Assembly: GCA_030653435.1 (NCBI GenBank)
Contig: JAURZI010000135.1
Coordinates: forward strand, 62,001-126,000
Source: Methylovulum sp.
GTDB lineage: Bacteria; Pseudomonadota; Gammaproteobacteria; Methylococcales; Methylomonadaceae
DNA length: 64,000 nucleotides
Direction of reading: 5' to 3'
The notes under the pieces were generated by a model. The model had not been told where the DNA came from. It worked only from the letters and a program-made list of their open reading frames with translations, and searched no databases. Below are positions 49,429-57,677 of this stretch, in pieces (the first letter of the stretch is position 1; every line of letters begins with the position of its first letter). Position numbers and translations under genes: made by a program.

Positions 49429-49977
49429 ATGAGTTATCCGATAGTGAATGCGATATTCATGAAAACAGCTGCCGATTTGTCGGCAGCTGAGGCGCATGGC
49501 ATGGCGGTTGGCATGCTCTGCGCCAATGACCGGACAACGGCGGAATACTGGTTGTCGGAGTTGTTGGACAATGAAAGCCCGATAGGGGCTGCGGAACAAC
49601 AGGTGCTGGTGCGCTTGTTTGACGAAACGCGGCGTTTGCTGGCGAGTGATGACTTTGCTTTCGACCTGTTTTTGCCGGATGACGATACGGCTTTAAACCA
49701 TCAGGTCTTGGCATTAAAAAACTGGTGCCAGGGTTTTTTGTTCGGCATAGGCGCTACCCATCTGGTCTCCGGCATTAGCAAAGAAGTACAGGAAATACTG
49801 AAGGATATTAGTGAGTTTACCAAGCTGGATACCGATGTGGAAGGCGAAGAAGATGAACGTGCTTATACTGAAATTACCGAATATTTAAGGTCAGCAGTGC
49901 TGTTGTTGCGGGACGAGTTTAGCGTCCAGTCTGAGGACGGCACGCCAGGAGACGGGTTTGAAACAAACAGAGTTTAA
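49429..49977 (+). CDS. ygfB: UPF0149 family protein YgfB
   Basis: A 182-residue UPF0149 protein. LSAAEAHGMAVGMLCA and LALKNWCQGFLFGIGATHL are the family blocks, with an acidic C-terminal region. ATG 49429 is preferred over the GTG at 49408. The gene precedes pepP and overlaps its start by 20 bases, the conserved ygfB-pepP-ubiH order. Its biochemical role is not settled. Confidence 0.9.
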   Translation: MSYPIVNAIFMKTAADLSAAEAHGMAVGMLCANDRTTAEYWLSELLDNESPIGAAEQQVLVRLFDETRRLLASDDFAFDLFLPDDDTALNHQVLALKNWCQGFLFGIGATHLVSGISKEVQEILKDISEFTKLDTDVEGEEDERAYTEITEYLRSAVLLLRDEFSVQSEDGTPGDGFETNRV

Positions 49978-51268
49978 AAGACGCCGCAAGCAATTGATGC
50001 AGCGCATCGGCAAGGACAATATCGCATTAATCGGCAGCGCGCCGGTGCGTACTCGTAACCGTGATGTGGATTATCCGTTTCGGCAGGATAGCGATTTTTA
50101 TTATTTGACGGGGTTTAATGAGCCGGATTCGGTGGCGGTATTTATTCCAGGCCGCGAGCAGGGCGAATATATTTTATTTTGCCGCGAATTCGATGAAAAA
50201 AAGGCCTTGTGGGAAGGTGCACATGCCGGATTGGAAGGTGCGACCCGACATTATGATGCCGACGATGCGTTCCCGATAGACGATTTGGACGATATTCTGC
50301 CCGGCATGCTGGAAGGTAAAACCAAGGTATTTTACCCGATGGGTCGCGACCCCGAATTCGACCACGGTCTGCTGGAATGGATCAACCATATCCGTAGCCA
50401 ATCCAGAAGCGGTCTGGTTGCACCCGGCGAGTTGATTTCCCTTGAGCCTATACTGCATGAAATGCGCCTGTTTAAAAGCGCTGCCGAACTGAAACTGATG
50501 CGCCGCGCCGCTGAAGTCTCGGCGGCCGCGCATGTCAGGGCCATGCAGGTTTGTAAAGCCGGGATGTATGAATATCAGATAGAAGCGGAACTGATTTACC
50601 ATTTTGTCCAGAGCGGCTTACGCGCGGTTGCTTATCCTTCCATTGTCGCTGCCGGAAAAAATGCCTGCACATTACATTACACTGAAAATACCGGCAAATT
50701 GAAAAACGGCGATTTGCTGCTGATTGATGCCGGCGCGGAATGTGACCATTATGCTGCGGATATTACCCGCACCTTTCCGATATCGGGCTGTTTCAGCGAA
50801 CCGCAAAAACAATTGTATCAATTGGTGCTGGATGCCCAGGCGGCGGCTATCGAACAGATCAAACCGGGTGCGGCATGGCATTTTGCCCATGATGCCGCCG
50901 TCGAAACGCTGACGAAAGGTCTAGTGAGTTTGGGTTTGCTTAAAGGTCGGATAAAAAAACTCATCAAGGACGAAAAATATAAACCGTTTTATATGCACCG
51001 CACAGGCCATTGGCTGGGCATGGACGTGCATGATGTGGGCGATTATAAAATCAACCAGGAATGGCGCACCCTGGAAGCCGGTATGGTATTGACGGTGGAG
51101 CCGGGTCTTTATATTCCGGTCGATTGTAAAACCGTCGATGAAAAATGGCGCGGCATAGGCATACGCATAGAAGACGATGTGTTGGTGACAGCCAAAGGGC
51201 ATGAAATTTTGACTACCGGCGCACCGAAAACCATAGCCGCGATTGAAGCACTGATGCAGGTGGACTGA
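49958..51268 (+). CDS. pepP: Xaa-Pro aminopeptidase
   Basis: A 436-residue dinuclear metalloprotease. Metal ligands lie in LLLIDAGAECDHYAADITR (two Asp), HRTGHWLGMDVHDVGDY (His), VLTVEPGLYIP (Glu) and GIGIRIEDDV (Glu). The N-terminal AMP_N domain opens with FKRRRKQLMQRI and contains PFRQDSDFYYLTGF. TTG 49958 has AGGAGA about ten bases upstream, inside ygfB. It shares one base with ubiH. Confidence 0.95.
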   Translation: MKQTEFKRRRKQLMQRIGKDNIALIGSAPVRTRNRDVDYPFRQDSDFYYLTGFNEPDSVAVFIPGREQGEYILFCREFDEKKALWEGAHAGLEGATRHYDADDAFPIDDLDDILPGMLEGKTKVFYPMGRDPEFDHGLLEWINHIRSQSRSGLVAPGELISLEPILHEMRLFKSAAELKLMRRAAEVSAAAHVRAMQVCKAGMYEYQIEAELIYHFVQSGLRAVAYPSIVAAGKNACTLHYTENTGKLKNGDLLLIDAGAECDHYAADITRTFPISGCFSEPQKQLYQLVLDAQAAAIEQIKPGAAWHFAHDAAVETLTKGLVSLGLLKGRIKKLIKDEKYKPFYMHRTGHWLGMDVHDVGDYKINQEWRTLEAGMVLTVEPGLYIPVDCKTVDEKWRGIGIRIEDDVLVTAKGHEILTTGAPKTIAAIEALMQVD

Positions 51269-52455
51269 TGCAGTCTGATTATGATTTGCTGATTGTTGGC
51301 GGCGGTTTGGCGGGCATGTGTCTGGCGCTGGCATTAAAAGACGCCGGGCTTAAGTTGGCGATAGTCGAAGCCAGTACGCGCGGGCAGCGGTATGCGTCTC
51401 CAGCCGGTGACCGTGCGTTGGCGTTAGCGGCAGGCACCGTCGAAGTGCTGGCGGAGTTGGGTGTTTGGCAAGGTATCACCGATAAAGCTACGGCAATCAG
51501 CCATATCCATGTTTCTGACCGTGGTCATTTTGGTAAAGTCCGTTTGTCGGCGGTAAAAGAAAACGTCGCGGCATTGGGCTATGTGATTACCGCGCGCGAT
51601 ATTGAAACGCATCTGGCCGAACTGGTGGAACAGGCCGGCATCTCGGTACACTGCCCGGCGCGCGTTGTTGGCCTGATGTCCGGCTCAGGCGAAGTCAACG
51701 CCAGTTTAAAAAATGCTGACGAGACATGGACTGTTTCAGCAAAATTGCTGGTGGGTGCCGATGGCGGCAATTCCTCGGTGCGGCAGTTGCTGGATATTCC
51801 CCAACAACTTACCGATTATCAACAAACGGCATTGGTGACTACGGTAAAAGCGGGCATTCCCCATAACAACACCGCATTTGAACGTTTTACCGCATCCGGG
51901 CCTTTGGCTTTGCTGCCGGTCGCGAAAAACCATTGTTCAGTTGTCTGGACGCGTGGCACCGAAGATGCCGCAGCCTTGATGCTGGGCAGCGAAGCCGATT
52001 TTATCGCTGAATTGCAACACTGTTTCGGCTACCGCTTGGGCGAACTCAACTTGGCAGCTCCCAGGCGCAGTTTCCCTTTGTCACTAATACGTGCAGAACG
52101 CATGCTGGCAGGCCGTGCGCTAATCATAGGCAATGCAGTGCACCAGCTACACCCCGTAGCGGGCCAGGGTTTTAACCTAGGCTTGCGGGATGTCGTGGAA
52201 CTGGCTGAGTGTCTGGTGCAAGCCGCAAGCAATGGCGCCGATATCGGCGCGGCAGAAATCTTAACCGCTTATACACAGGCGAGGCAGCAAGATCATGACC
52301 GGGTCATCGGTTTTACCGACAGCGTCGTCAAAATTTTTTCGAATGACTGGCTGGCTCTCGCCGCCGCCAGAAATATCGGGCTTGCTGTGCTTGACCATAT
52401 CCCTGGCGCTAAAAGCATGCTAACCAGACAGGCGATGGGTTTTTCCGGAAAATAA
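51268..52455 (+). CDS. ubiH: 2-octaprenyl-6-methoxyphenol hydroxylase
   Basis: A 395-residue FAD monooxygenase of ubiquinone synthesis. The FAD motif is LLIVGGGLAGMCLALALKDAG, the second is VGADGGNSSVRQLL, and the family end block is GNAVHQLHPVAGQGFNLGLRDV. It is coupled to pepP (TGATG). UbiH and UbiI/UbiF paralogues are alike; position after pepP supports UbiH. Confidence 0.9.
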   Translation: MQSDYDLLIVGGGLAGMCLALALKDAGLKLAIVEASTRGQRYASPAGDRALALAAGTVEVLAELGVWQGITDKATAISHIHVSDRGHFGKVRLSAVKENVAALGYVITARDIETHLAELVEQAGISVHCPARVVGLMSGSGEVNASLKNADETWTVSAKLLVGADGGNSSVRQLLDIPQQLTDYQQTALVTTVKAGIPHNNTAFERFTASGPLALLPVAKNHCSVVWTRGTEDAAALMLGSEADFIAELQHCFGYRLGELNLAAPRRSFPLSLIRAERMLAGRALIIGNAVHQLHPVAGQGFNLGLRDVVELAECLVQAASNGADIGAAEILTAYTQARQQDHDRVIGFTDSVVKIFSNDWLALAAARNIGLAVLDHIPGAKSMLTRQAMGFSGK

Positions 52456-52757
52456 GTGGTCGTTTTTCAAAAGCCACCCCAAATGTCCGGTTAGAACCAT
52501 GCGGCTATGTGGGATGCGGACAATTTCTGCTGACAACTCCAGTAAAAAATAGGCCGTCGGCTAACGCTACGTGAACCATCAATAATATCAGCCCTTATTG
52601 CCAAGCTCTGTAGATATAAGCGGCATTTCTAAACGAGGTTGGACTTCTGAAAGATAGGCTTTGGTTTTCTGGTTCCCCAAATCATGCGGTCATAGCTCTT
52701 CACCGCGTTTAAGTCATTTTGGGCTTCTGTTGATAAGCTGTATCCCTGTATGAGTCA

Positions 52758-52824
52758 CTACTCCCATCTGATTCAAAAAGCGTTGAAGATTTTGCCAGAG
52801 CTCATGATTCAGCCTTTTCTCTCC
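52758..52824 (-). repeat. Diverged inverted repeat, left copy
   Basis: Read on the minus strand this 67-base stretch (GGAGAGAAAAGGCTGAATCA ...) matches 53461-53526 with roughly one mismatch in six and one small indel. The copies face each other across the IS remnant. Both contain ATG plus SGK-like codons but the left one is stopped early. Confidence 0.75.
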
Positions 52825-52860
52825 GCGCGCTGTACGCGCCATCGGCGGTTCGATACCGGA

Positions 52861-52885
52861 AAAGGCGCGCGCGGCGCGCCCTACG
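52861..52885 (+). repeat. GC-rich palindromic repeat (REP-like), copy 1
   Basis: The core GGCGCGCGCGGCGCGCCCTAC recurs in inverted orientation at 56780-56804 with few changes. This is a short intergenic palindrome of the REP type, seen in two gene-free gaps of this window. Confidence 0.7.
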
Positions 52886-53007
52886 TTTTGTGTGACGGTA
52901 GGCGTTGCCGGTTTTCAAAACGTAGACGTTTTCTCGATCAGATTTAACATTTTTATGTCTACAAACCTGTAAAAATCAGGCTTGTTTGTTAAAAGACTTT
53001 TGCACCG

Positions 53008-53360
53008 CTACCCAGTGGTTGATCCCGGACTTTTTTTAAGCCGGTCCAGTTTGTTCAACTGGCCTATCTTGGCGTACAGGCGTTCCGGTTCGCTTTGTGG
53101 GTCAATGGACATTGGGCCGCGCTTCACGTCAAACAACTGTCCGGCATTTTCCGGCAACGCCTTTTTCCAGAGGCCGACTTGTGTCGGGTGGACGCCGAAC
53201 TTCTGGGCTATCTCGTTCACCGTTTTGTTGCCTTCCCCCCTCCAACACCACTTTCGCTTTTTGTGCGCCGGACATGATCGTGCGTTTTTTTTTCACTCAT
53301 ACAGCCTACCTTTTTATGATAGGCACCATCTTAAACTATTGTCTGTCTTTTTGGGGTCCA
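53008..53360 (-). mobile_element. IS3-family remnant (orfA fragment, frameshifted)
   Basis: The minus strand encodes VNEIAQKFGVHPTQVGLWKKAL and ERLYAKIGQLN, typical of IS3-family OrfA. The preceding frame contains TIMSGAQKAKVVLE, so a frameshift separates the two, and the C-terminus (LNKLDRLKKSPGS) is broken too. A terminal-repeat-like end TGGACCCCAAAAAGACAG lies at 53360 reading leftwards. The orfB part and the other end are missing. It is dead. Confidence 0.85.
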
Positions 53361-53418
53361 CTATAGCTTTGAGTAGCTGGGTTCAACAGCCGGATGCGAA
53401 AAACAGCATGCCCGGTGG

Positions 53419-53456
53419 TGTGAGATATAACGGGCGAAATCCCGTTATCTTCACAC
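53419..53456. repeat. Strong palindromic hairpin
   Basis: Perfect 8-bp stem ATAACGGG/CCCGTTAT around CGAAAT, extended outward by GTGTGA/TCACAC across a small bulge. It sits 5 bases before the right inverted-repeat copy. Possibly a transposon end or transcription stop. Confidence 0.65.
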
Positions 53457-53460
53457 TATC

Positions 53461-53526
53461 GGTGAGAAAAGGCTGAATAATGACCTCTGGTAAAAACTTC
53501 AGCGCTTTTCGACTCAGAGGGAGTAG
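53461..53526 (+). repeat. Diverged inverted repeat, right copy
   Basis: The partner of 52758-52824, reading GGTGAGAAAAGGCTGAATAA and onward. A short frame starts at its internal ATG (MTSGKNFSAFRLRG) and stops after about 30 codons, with no family likeness. Confidence 0.75.
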
Positions 53527-53677
53527 GTCGAAAATCAATCATACCGGGCCATTTATGAAATATAATATTAATATCTGTTAAACAATGCCGTCATCAGCAT
53601 ATAGCCCTTGTCCTGATGGCGGAGCCGCCCGTAACACCGGCAAGACTATTTTCCCCCGACACTGGAGCACATCAGAC

Positions 53678-55372
53678 ATGCGGTATTCAAACGGATTTTT
53701 CATACAATTTATACGCTTGGCAGGGCCTTTTTGGCGCTCGGAAAACCAGGCCGTTATTCGCCAGCTGACGCTGGCGCTGATCGTGCTTACGGTCATGCAG
53801 ATGGCTATAGCCGTCGTCATTACCGAATGGAGCGCCGCGTTGTTCAATGCGCTTGAACAGCATTCGATGTCGGGTTTGTTGAAACAGACAATGCTGCTGC
53901 TGTTGATTTTTGCAGCCAGTATGGCGGTTACCGTCAGCCATCTAAAAATCAAGCGTCAGTTGCAGGTGGGTTGGCGTAACTGGCTGACGGAACGCGTCAT
54001 CGGCCAGTGGATGGATAAGGCGCACCATTATCAGGTGACGCATATCCAGTCAGCCAGTCACGATAATCCAGACGGTCGTATTGCCGAAGATATCCGCATC
54101 GCTACCGAAGATGCGATCACCTTAAGCCACTCGTTGTTTTACAGTCTGTTGGTCTTGGTCAGTTTCACGACGATACTATGGCAGCTTTCGGGTACCGTGG
54201 TCATCGATTTGGGCGTGATTCAAATGCCTATACATGGGCATTTAGTCTGGATAGCGATGATCTATGCCGCTGTGGCATCTTTTTTGGGTTGGCGTATCGG
54301 CAAGCCGCTTATTCATGCGACCGATGTCCGGCAAACCGCAGAAGCCAATTTTCGCTTTAATCTGGTGACTGCACGGGAAAACTCGCTGGCGATAGCGTTG
54401 ATTCACGGCGAGGCCGATGAGCAAAAGCGTTTTGTCAGATTATTCGGTGATATCGTCGATGCGTTTAACCGGCAAACGCGGGCGATGTCGAACATTATGC
54501 TGTTCACGTCAGGGTATTCGGTGCTGTCGACAGCATTCCCGGTGCTGGTGTCCGCGCCCCGTTATATTCTCGGAAGCATTAGTTTGGGCGCGCTCATGCA
54601 ATCGGTGCAGGCGTTTCAGCAAACGACTTCCGCTTTGTCCTGGCCGGTCGATAATATGTCTACGGTCGCGCAATGGCGCGCTTCAGTCGAACGAGTGCTA
54701 AGCCTGGTGCAGGCCTTGGACGATTTGGAGGTAGAACTGGCAAAAGCCGACCCCCATCGTATTTTGCTGGAAAAAGGCGAGGATTCGGTTTTGCGTTTTC
54801 AGGATTTATGTATTGCCAGGTTGGATAGCGTGGTTTGCGTGTCTCCGATAACGGTGGATATCAGGGCCGGCGAACGGGTGCTTATCACCGGTAACACCTT
54901 TAGCGGTTCCAAATTGTTTAAGGCGATAGCCGGTTTGTGGCCGTGGGGTTCCGGGTGCATTGAATTGCCGGATGACGAGCCGATGTTTTTTATGCCGCCC
55001 AGGCCGTATTTGCCGGCTGGAACTCTGCGGGATGCGATTTGTTACCCGTCCACTAGCGGGTCTGTGGGCCAAACTGAACTTGAGCAAGCACTGGAGCTTG
55101 TAGGTTTGCAAGAATTAGTCGAACAACTGGACCAAGTCGATTTTTGGGACACGGCGCTACCCCGCGAACAGCAGCAGCGCTTAGGTATGGTGAGATTGTT
55201 GTTGCGGCGGCCCAAATGGATATTATTGCAGGAAGCCTTTGATTCGTTGAATCCTGATGGTGAAACCGAGATGTTCCGGTTGGTTTGTCAGGAGCTGCCC
55301 GATGCGACGTTGCTGACCGTGACTAACCAGCCTACCGCTGAGGCTTACCATCAGCGTAAGCTGGTTTTATAA
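53678..55372 (+). CDS. ABC transporter (YddA/SbmA-like) with degenerate ATPase domain
   Basis: The membrane half (residues 1-330) is of the ABC_membrane_2/SbmA-BacA type. The C-terminal half aligns with the usual ATPase (AIAGLWPWGSG, RPYLPAGTLRDAI, RLLLRRPKW). Key residues are lost: Walker A reads GNTFSGSK (405-412), one residue short and without GK[ST]; the Q-loop is FMPPRP (Pro for Gln); the signature is LPREQQQR; Walker B is ILLQEA (Gln518 for Asp); the H-loop has Asn550. The frame is intact. ATG 53678 has TGGAG upstream; ATG 53585 would add 31 residues. ATP hydrolysis looks unlikely. Confidence 0.85.
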   Translation: MRYSNGFFIQFIRLAGPFWRSENQAVIRQLTLALIVLTVMQMAIAVVITEWSAALFNALEQHSMSGLLKQTMLLLLIFAASMAVTVSHLKIKRQLQVGWRNWLTERVIGQWMDKAHHYQVTHIQSASHDNPDGRIAEDIRIATEDAITLSHSLFYSLLVLVSFTTILWQLSGTVVIDLGVIQMPIHGHLVWIAMIYAAVASFLGWRIGKPLIHATDVRQTAEANFRFNLVTARENSLAIALIHGEADEQKRFVRLFGDIVDAFNRQTRAMSNIMLFTSGYSVLSTAFPVLVSAPRYILGSISLGALMQSVQAFQQTTSALSWPVDNMSTVAQWRASVERVLSLVQALDDLEVELAKADPHRILLEKGEDSVLRFQDLCIARLDSVVCVSPITVDIRAGERVLITGNTFSGSKLFKAIAGLWPWGSGCIELPDDEPMFFMPPRPYLPAGTLRDAICYPSTSGSVGQTELEQALELVGLQELVEQLDQVDFWDTALPREQQQRLGMVRLLLRRPKWILLQEAFDSLNPDGETEMFRLVCQELPDATLLTVTNQPTAEAYHQRKLVL

Positions 55373-55477
55373 CGTTCATTGCCCAGGCCCAAGACTCATT
55401 CGGGCTGGCGCTTATTGAAAGCTTAAGCTGTGGACACTGGGTCCACCCCTATAAAAATATAATACAGGAGCATGCAC

Positions 55478-56611
55478 ATGAACACAGGTTATGAGAACAG
55501 CTATAACAATAAATGGGGCAAAAAATTACGCGGCGTCAATCTAGGCAGTTGGCTGGTCATCGAAAAATGGATGGTGCCCAGTTTATTTGACGGCTTAGCG
55601 GCAACCGATGAAACATCATACTGTGTAGAGCTGGGTGAGCGTGCCGAGCAAACCCTGAAACAGCACTGGAACACCTTTATCACCCGCGATGATTTTGCCT
55701 GGATAGCCCATACCGGCATCAATGCGGTACGCATTCCAGTAGGTCACTGGATATTCGGACCGGATTACCCTTACCACCCTGCTTACGGTGATTATAAATA
55801 CCCGTTTGTCGTCGGTGGCATAGACATCCTGGATCGTGCGTTCGATTGGGCGGAAGAATTTGGCCTGCATATCGTGCTGGATCTGCATGCCGCACCCGGT
55901 TGCCAGAATGGCTTTGATAACGGTGGCATCAAGGATGTCTGCGAATGGCATACCCAGGATGCTTATATTGAGCATGCCTTGTCCGTGCTGGGGCGCTTGG
56001 CCGAACGTTACCAGCAGCGGCCTTGTTTGCATGCCATTGAAGTGTTGAACGAACCGCGCTGGGATATAGCCACGGAGCTGTTGAAAACATATAACACCGA
56101 GGCCTACCATCGTATTCGTCACTATTGCAAACCGGAAGATGTTGCCGTGGTGTTTCATGACGGTTTCCGATCTTATACGGAATATTCCGGTTTTTTAACC
56201 AGTCCGGAGTTCAGCAATGTCATCTTCGATATACACCGCTACCAATGCTTTGTCCGCGAAGATATAGACCTCGACATCTACGGGCATATCCAAAAGACGA
56301 TAGTCGACTGGAAAAATGAAGCCGATGACATCAATCGTGACCGCGGCTTGTGGACGGTGGTCGGCGAATGGAGCCTGGGTATCGATTTGCGGGTTGTCTC
56401 CTTATGGGCTAATGGCCCGTTCAACCATGCCCTGGAAGGTATGGATAATTTCCAGACCGAAGTCGCGTACCGCGCCCACGCCGCAGCGCAATTGGCGACG
56501 TTTGAAAGGTATCTGGGCTGGTTTTTCTGGAGCTATAAAACCGAGACGACACCGGCCTGGTGTTTCCGGGAATGCGTGGACAGGGGCTGGTTGCCCAATA
56601 AGTTTGAGTGA
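55478..56611 (+). CDS. GH5-family glycoside hydrolase, exo-beta-1,3-glucanase-like
   Basis: A 377-residue enzyme resembling fungal Exg1-type GH5_9. LRGVNLGSWLVIEKWM, VRIPVGHW and DLHAAPGCQNGFDNGG are family blocks. The acid/base is Glu192 (EVLNEPR) and the nucleophile Glu297 (VVGEWSLG). No signal peptide is seen, so it would act in the cytoplasm or be exported another way. ATG 55478 has AGGAG seven bases upstream; ATG 55472 is too close to it. Substrate inferred from similarity only. Confidence 0.85.
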   Translation: MNTGYENSYNNKWGKKLRGVNLGSWLVIEKWMVPSLFDGLAATDETSYCVELGERAEQTLKQHWNTFITRDDFAWIAHTGINAVRIPVGHWIFGPDYPYHPAYGDYKYPFVVGGIDILDRAFDWAEEFGLHIVLDLHAAPGCQNGFDNGGIKDVCEWHTQDAYIEHALSVLGRLAERYQQRPCLHAIEVLNEPRWDIATELLKTYNTEAYHRIRHYCKPEDVAVVFHDGFRSYTEYSGFLTSPEFSNVIFDIHRYQCFVREDIDLDIYGHIQKTIVDWKNEADDINRDRGLWTVVGEWSLGIDLRVVSLWANGPFNHALEGMDNFQTEVAYRAHAAAQLATFERYLGWFFWSYKTETTPAWCFRECVDRGWLPNKFE

Positions 56612-57001
56612 TATGGATAAGGTTGTAGATCATGCCCGATAGGACGCATTCAAGGACATATCTACAGTCGTAATGCCTTTGTCTAGGCCTTTCAAGTTTC
56701 GTGTGCCGAAGATAGATTAATACCTGAAAGGCCTAAGCCCAGGACTGGGTAACGCTTAAGGCTTTTGCCAACGTGTTTACGGTAGGGCGCGCCGTGCGCG
56801 CCTTCTCGGCCTAGACTACAGGTCGACGCCCTGATGGTGTGCACGGCCCGCTTCAATAATAAGCTAAATGGTTGCCAAAACTACTTTCCGCACATCCTTA
56901 AGCTTATGCCAAGGCTGTGCATCCAGATCGTCCTTGCATGCGTATTAACTAATAACGATACCGAAATGAACAATAAGGCCGGCAGCGAAAGAGACAATAT
57001 C
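56612..57001. other. Intergenic region with inverted repeats
   Basis: This 390-base gap after the GH5 gene has an 11-bp inverted repeat (TAGGCCTTTCA at 56684-56694, TGAAAGGCCTA at 56725-56735), a small CCCAG/CTGGG pair and the second GC-rich palindrome. In-frame starts at 56834 and 56966 could extend the sigma-factor gene into it. Confidence 0.5.
56780..56804 (-). repeat. GC-rich palindromic repeat (REP-like), copy 2
   Basis: Reads GGTAGGGCGCGCCGTGCGCG on the plus strand; its complement matches copy 1 at 52861-52885. The two copies are inverted relative to each other and bracket the ABC transporter and GH5 genes. Confidence 0.7.
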
Positions 57002-57673
57002 ATGAACCTGTTAGTGATGGGCAACGGCGCTGCCGAGCAGCCGGAGGGAGAGTGTTGCGCGGGGGGTTCCGGTGACGCCGCTGTGGGCAAGCGGAAGTCG
57101 TCCGGACTTGACGCCGTCGAACAGCAGCATTTGCAAGACTTGATAAGCCGCATTGTCGACCGTGACCAAACAGCGTTTTCGGCGCTTTATGACAGCCTGC
57201 TGGAGCGGGTTTACGGCTTGGCGTTGAGCATGACGCGTTGTGTGCAGTTGGCTGAAGAAATTGCCGAAGACACTTTTTGGCAGGTATGGCGGCAGGCGCC
57301 GCGTTTCGATCCGGCACGGGGCAATGCCGCCGCCTGGGTCATGACCATAGCCCGCAGCCGCGCACTTGATACTATGCGGCGTACGGATTACGCCGAATCC
57401 CATGCGGATGTGTCCGGGATGGATTTGGCGGTGCCCGATAACCCCCACGATCTGCTGGCGCTAGTCCAGCAAGGCAGCCGAGTCCATGAAGCTTTGGCGC
57501 AACTCGATCCGCTCCCTAGGCAGTTGTTGGCGCTGGCTTTTTTTCGCGGATTCAGCCATGACGAGATTGCCGGGCATACCGGTTTGCCGTTGGGGACGGT
57601 AAAGTCGCAAATTCGGCGGGCGCTACTGGGCCTTAGGCAAACACTGGCAGATGATGCCGATTTTTCACGATGA
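57002..57673 (+). CDS. ECF-family RNA polymerase sigma factor
   Basis: A sigma-70 family protein of 223 residues from ATG 57002. Region 2 is FSALYDSLLERVYGLALSM with EIAEDTFWQVWRQAPRFDP, and region 4 is LPRQLLALAFFRGFSHDEIAG with LPLGTVKSQIRRAL. The first 40 residues are low in structure, so a start further in or at 56966 is possible. The following double-cupin gene starts within a few bases, as in ECF/ChrR pairs. Confidence 0.88.
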   Translation: MNLLVMGNGAAEQPEGECCAGGSGDAAVGKRKSSGLDAVEQQHLQDLISRIVDRDQTAFSALYDSLLERVYGLALSMTRCVQLAEEIAEDTFWQVWRQAPRFDPARGNAAAWVMTIARSRALDTMRRTDYAESHADVSGMDLAVPDNPHDLLALVQQGSRVHEALAQLDPLPRQLLALAFFRGFSHDEIAGHTGLPLGTVKSQIRRALLGLRQTLADDADFSR

Positions 57674-57677
57674 ATGT

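Larger units (their letters stand above)
52456..53677. other. 1.2 kb gene-free region with mobile-element debris
   Basis: Between ubiH and the ABC transporter I find no intact gene. It holds a GC-rich palindromic repeat (52861-52885), a pair of diverged inverted repeats (52758-52824 and 53461-53526), an IS3-type orfA remnant (53008-53360) and a strong hairpin (53419-53456). The remainder is without features I can support. Confidence 0.75.

Noticed and set aside
53585-53677. Longer N-terminus for the ABC transporter from ATG 53585
   Set aside because: The added residues are Pro/Ser-rich and unlike the family; ATG 53678 has a better placed ribosome site.
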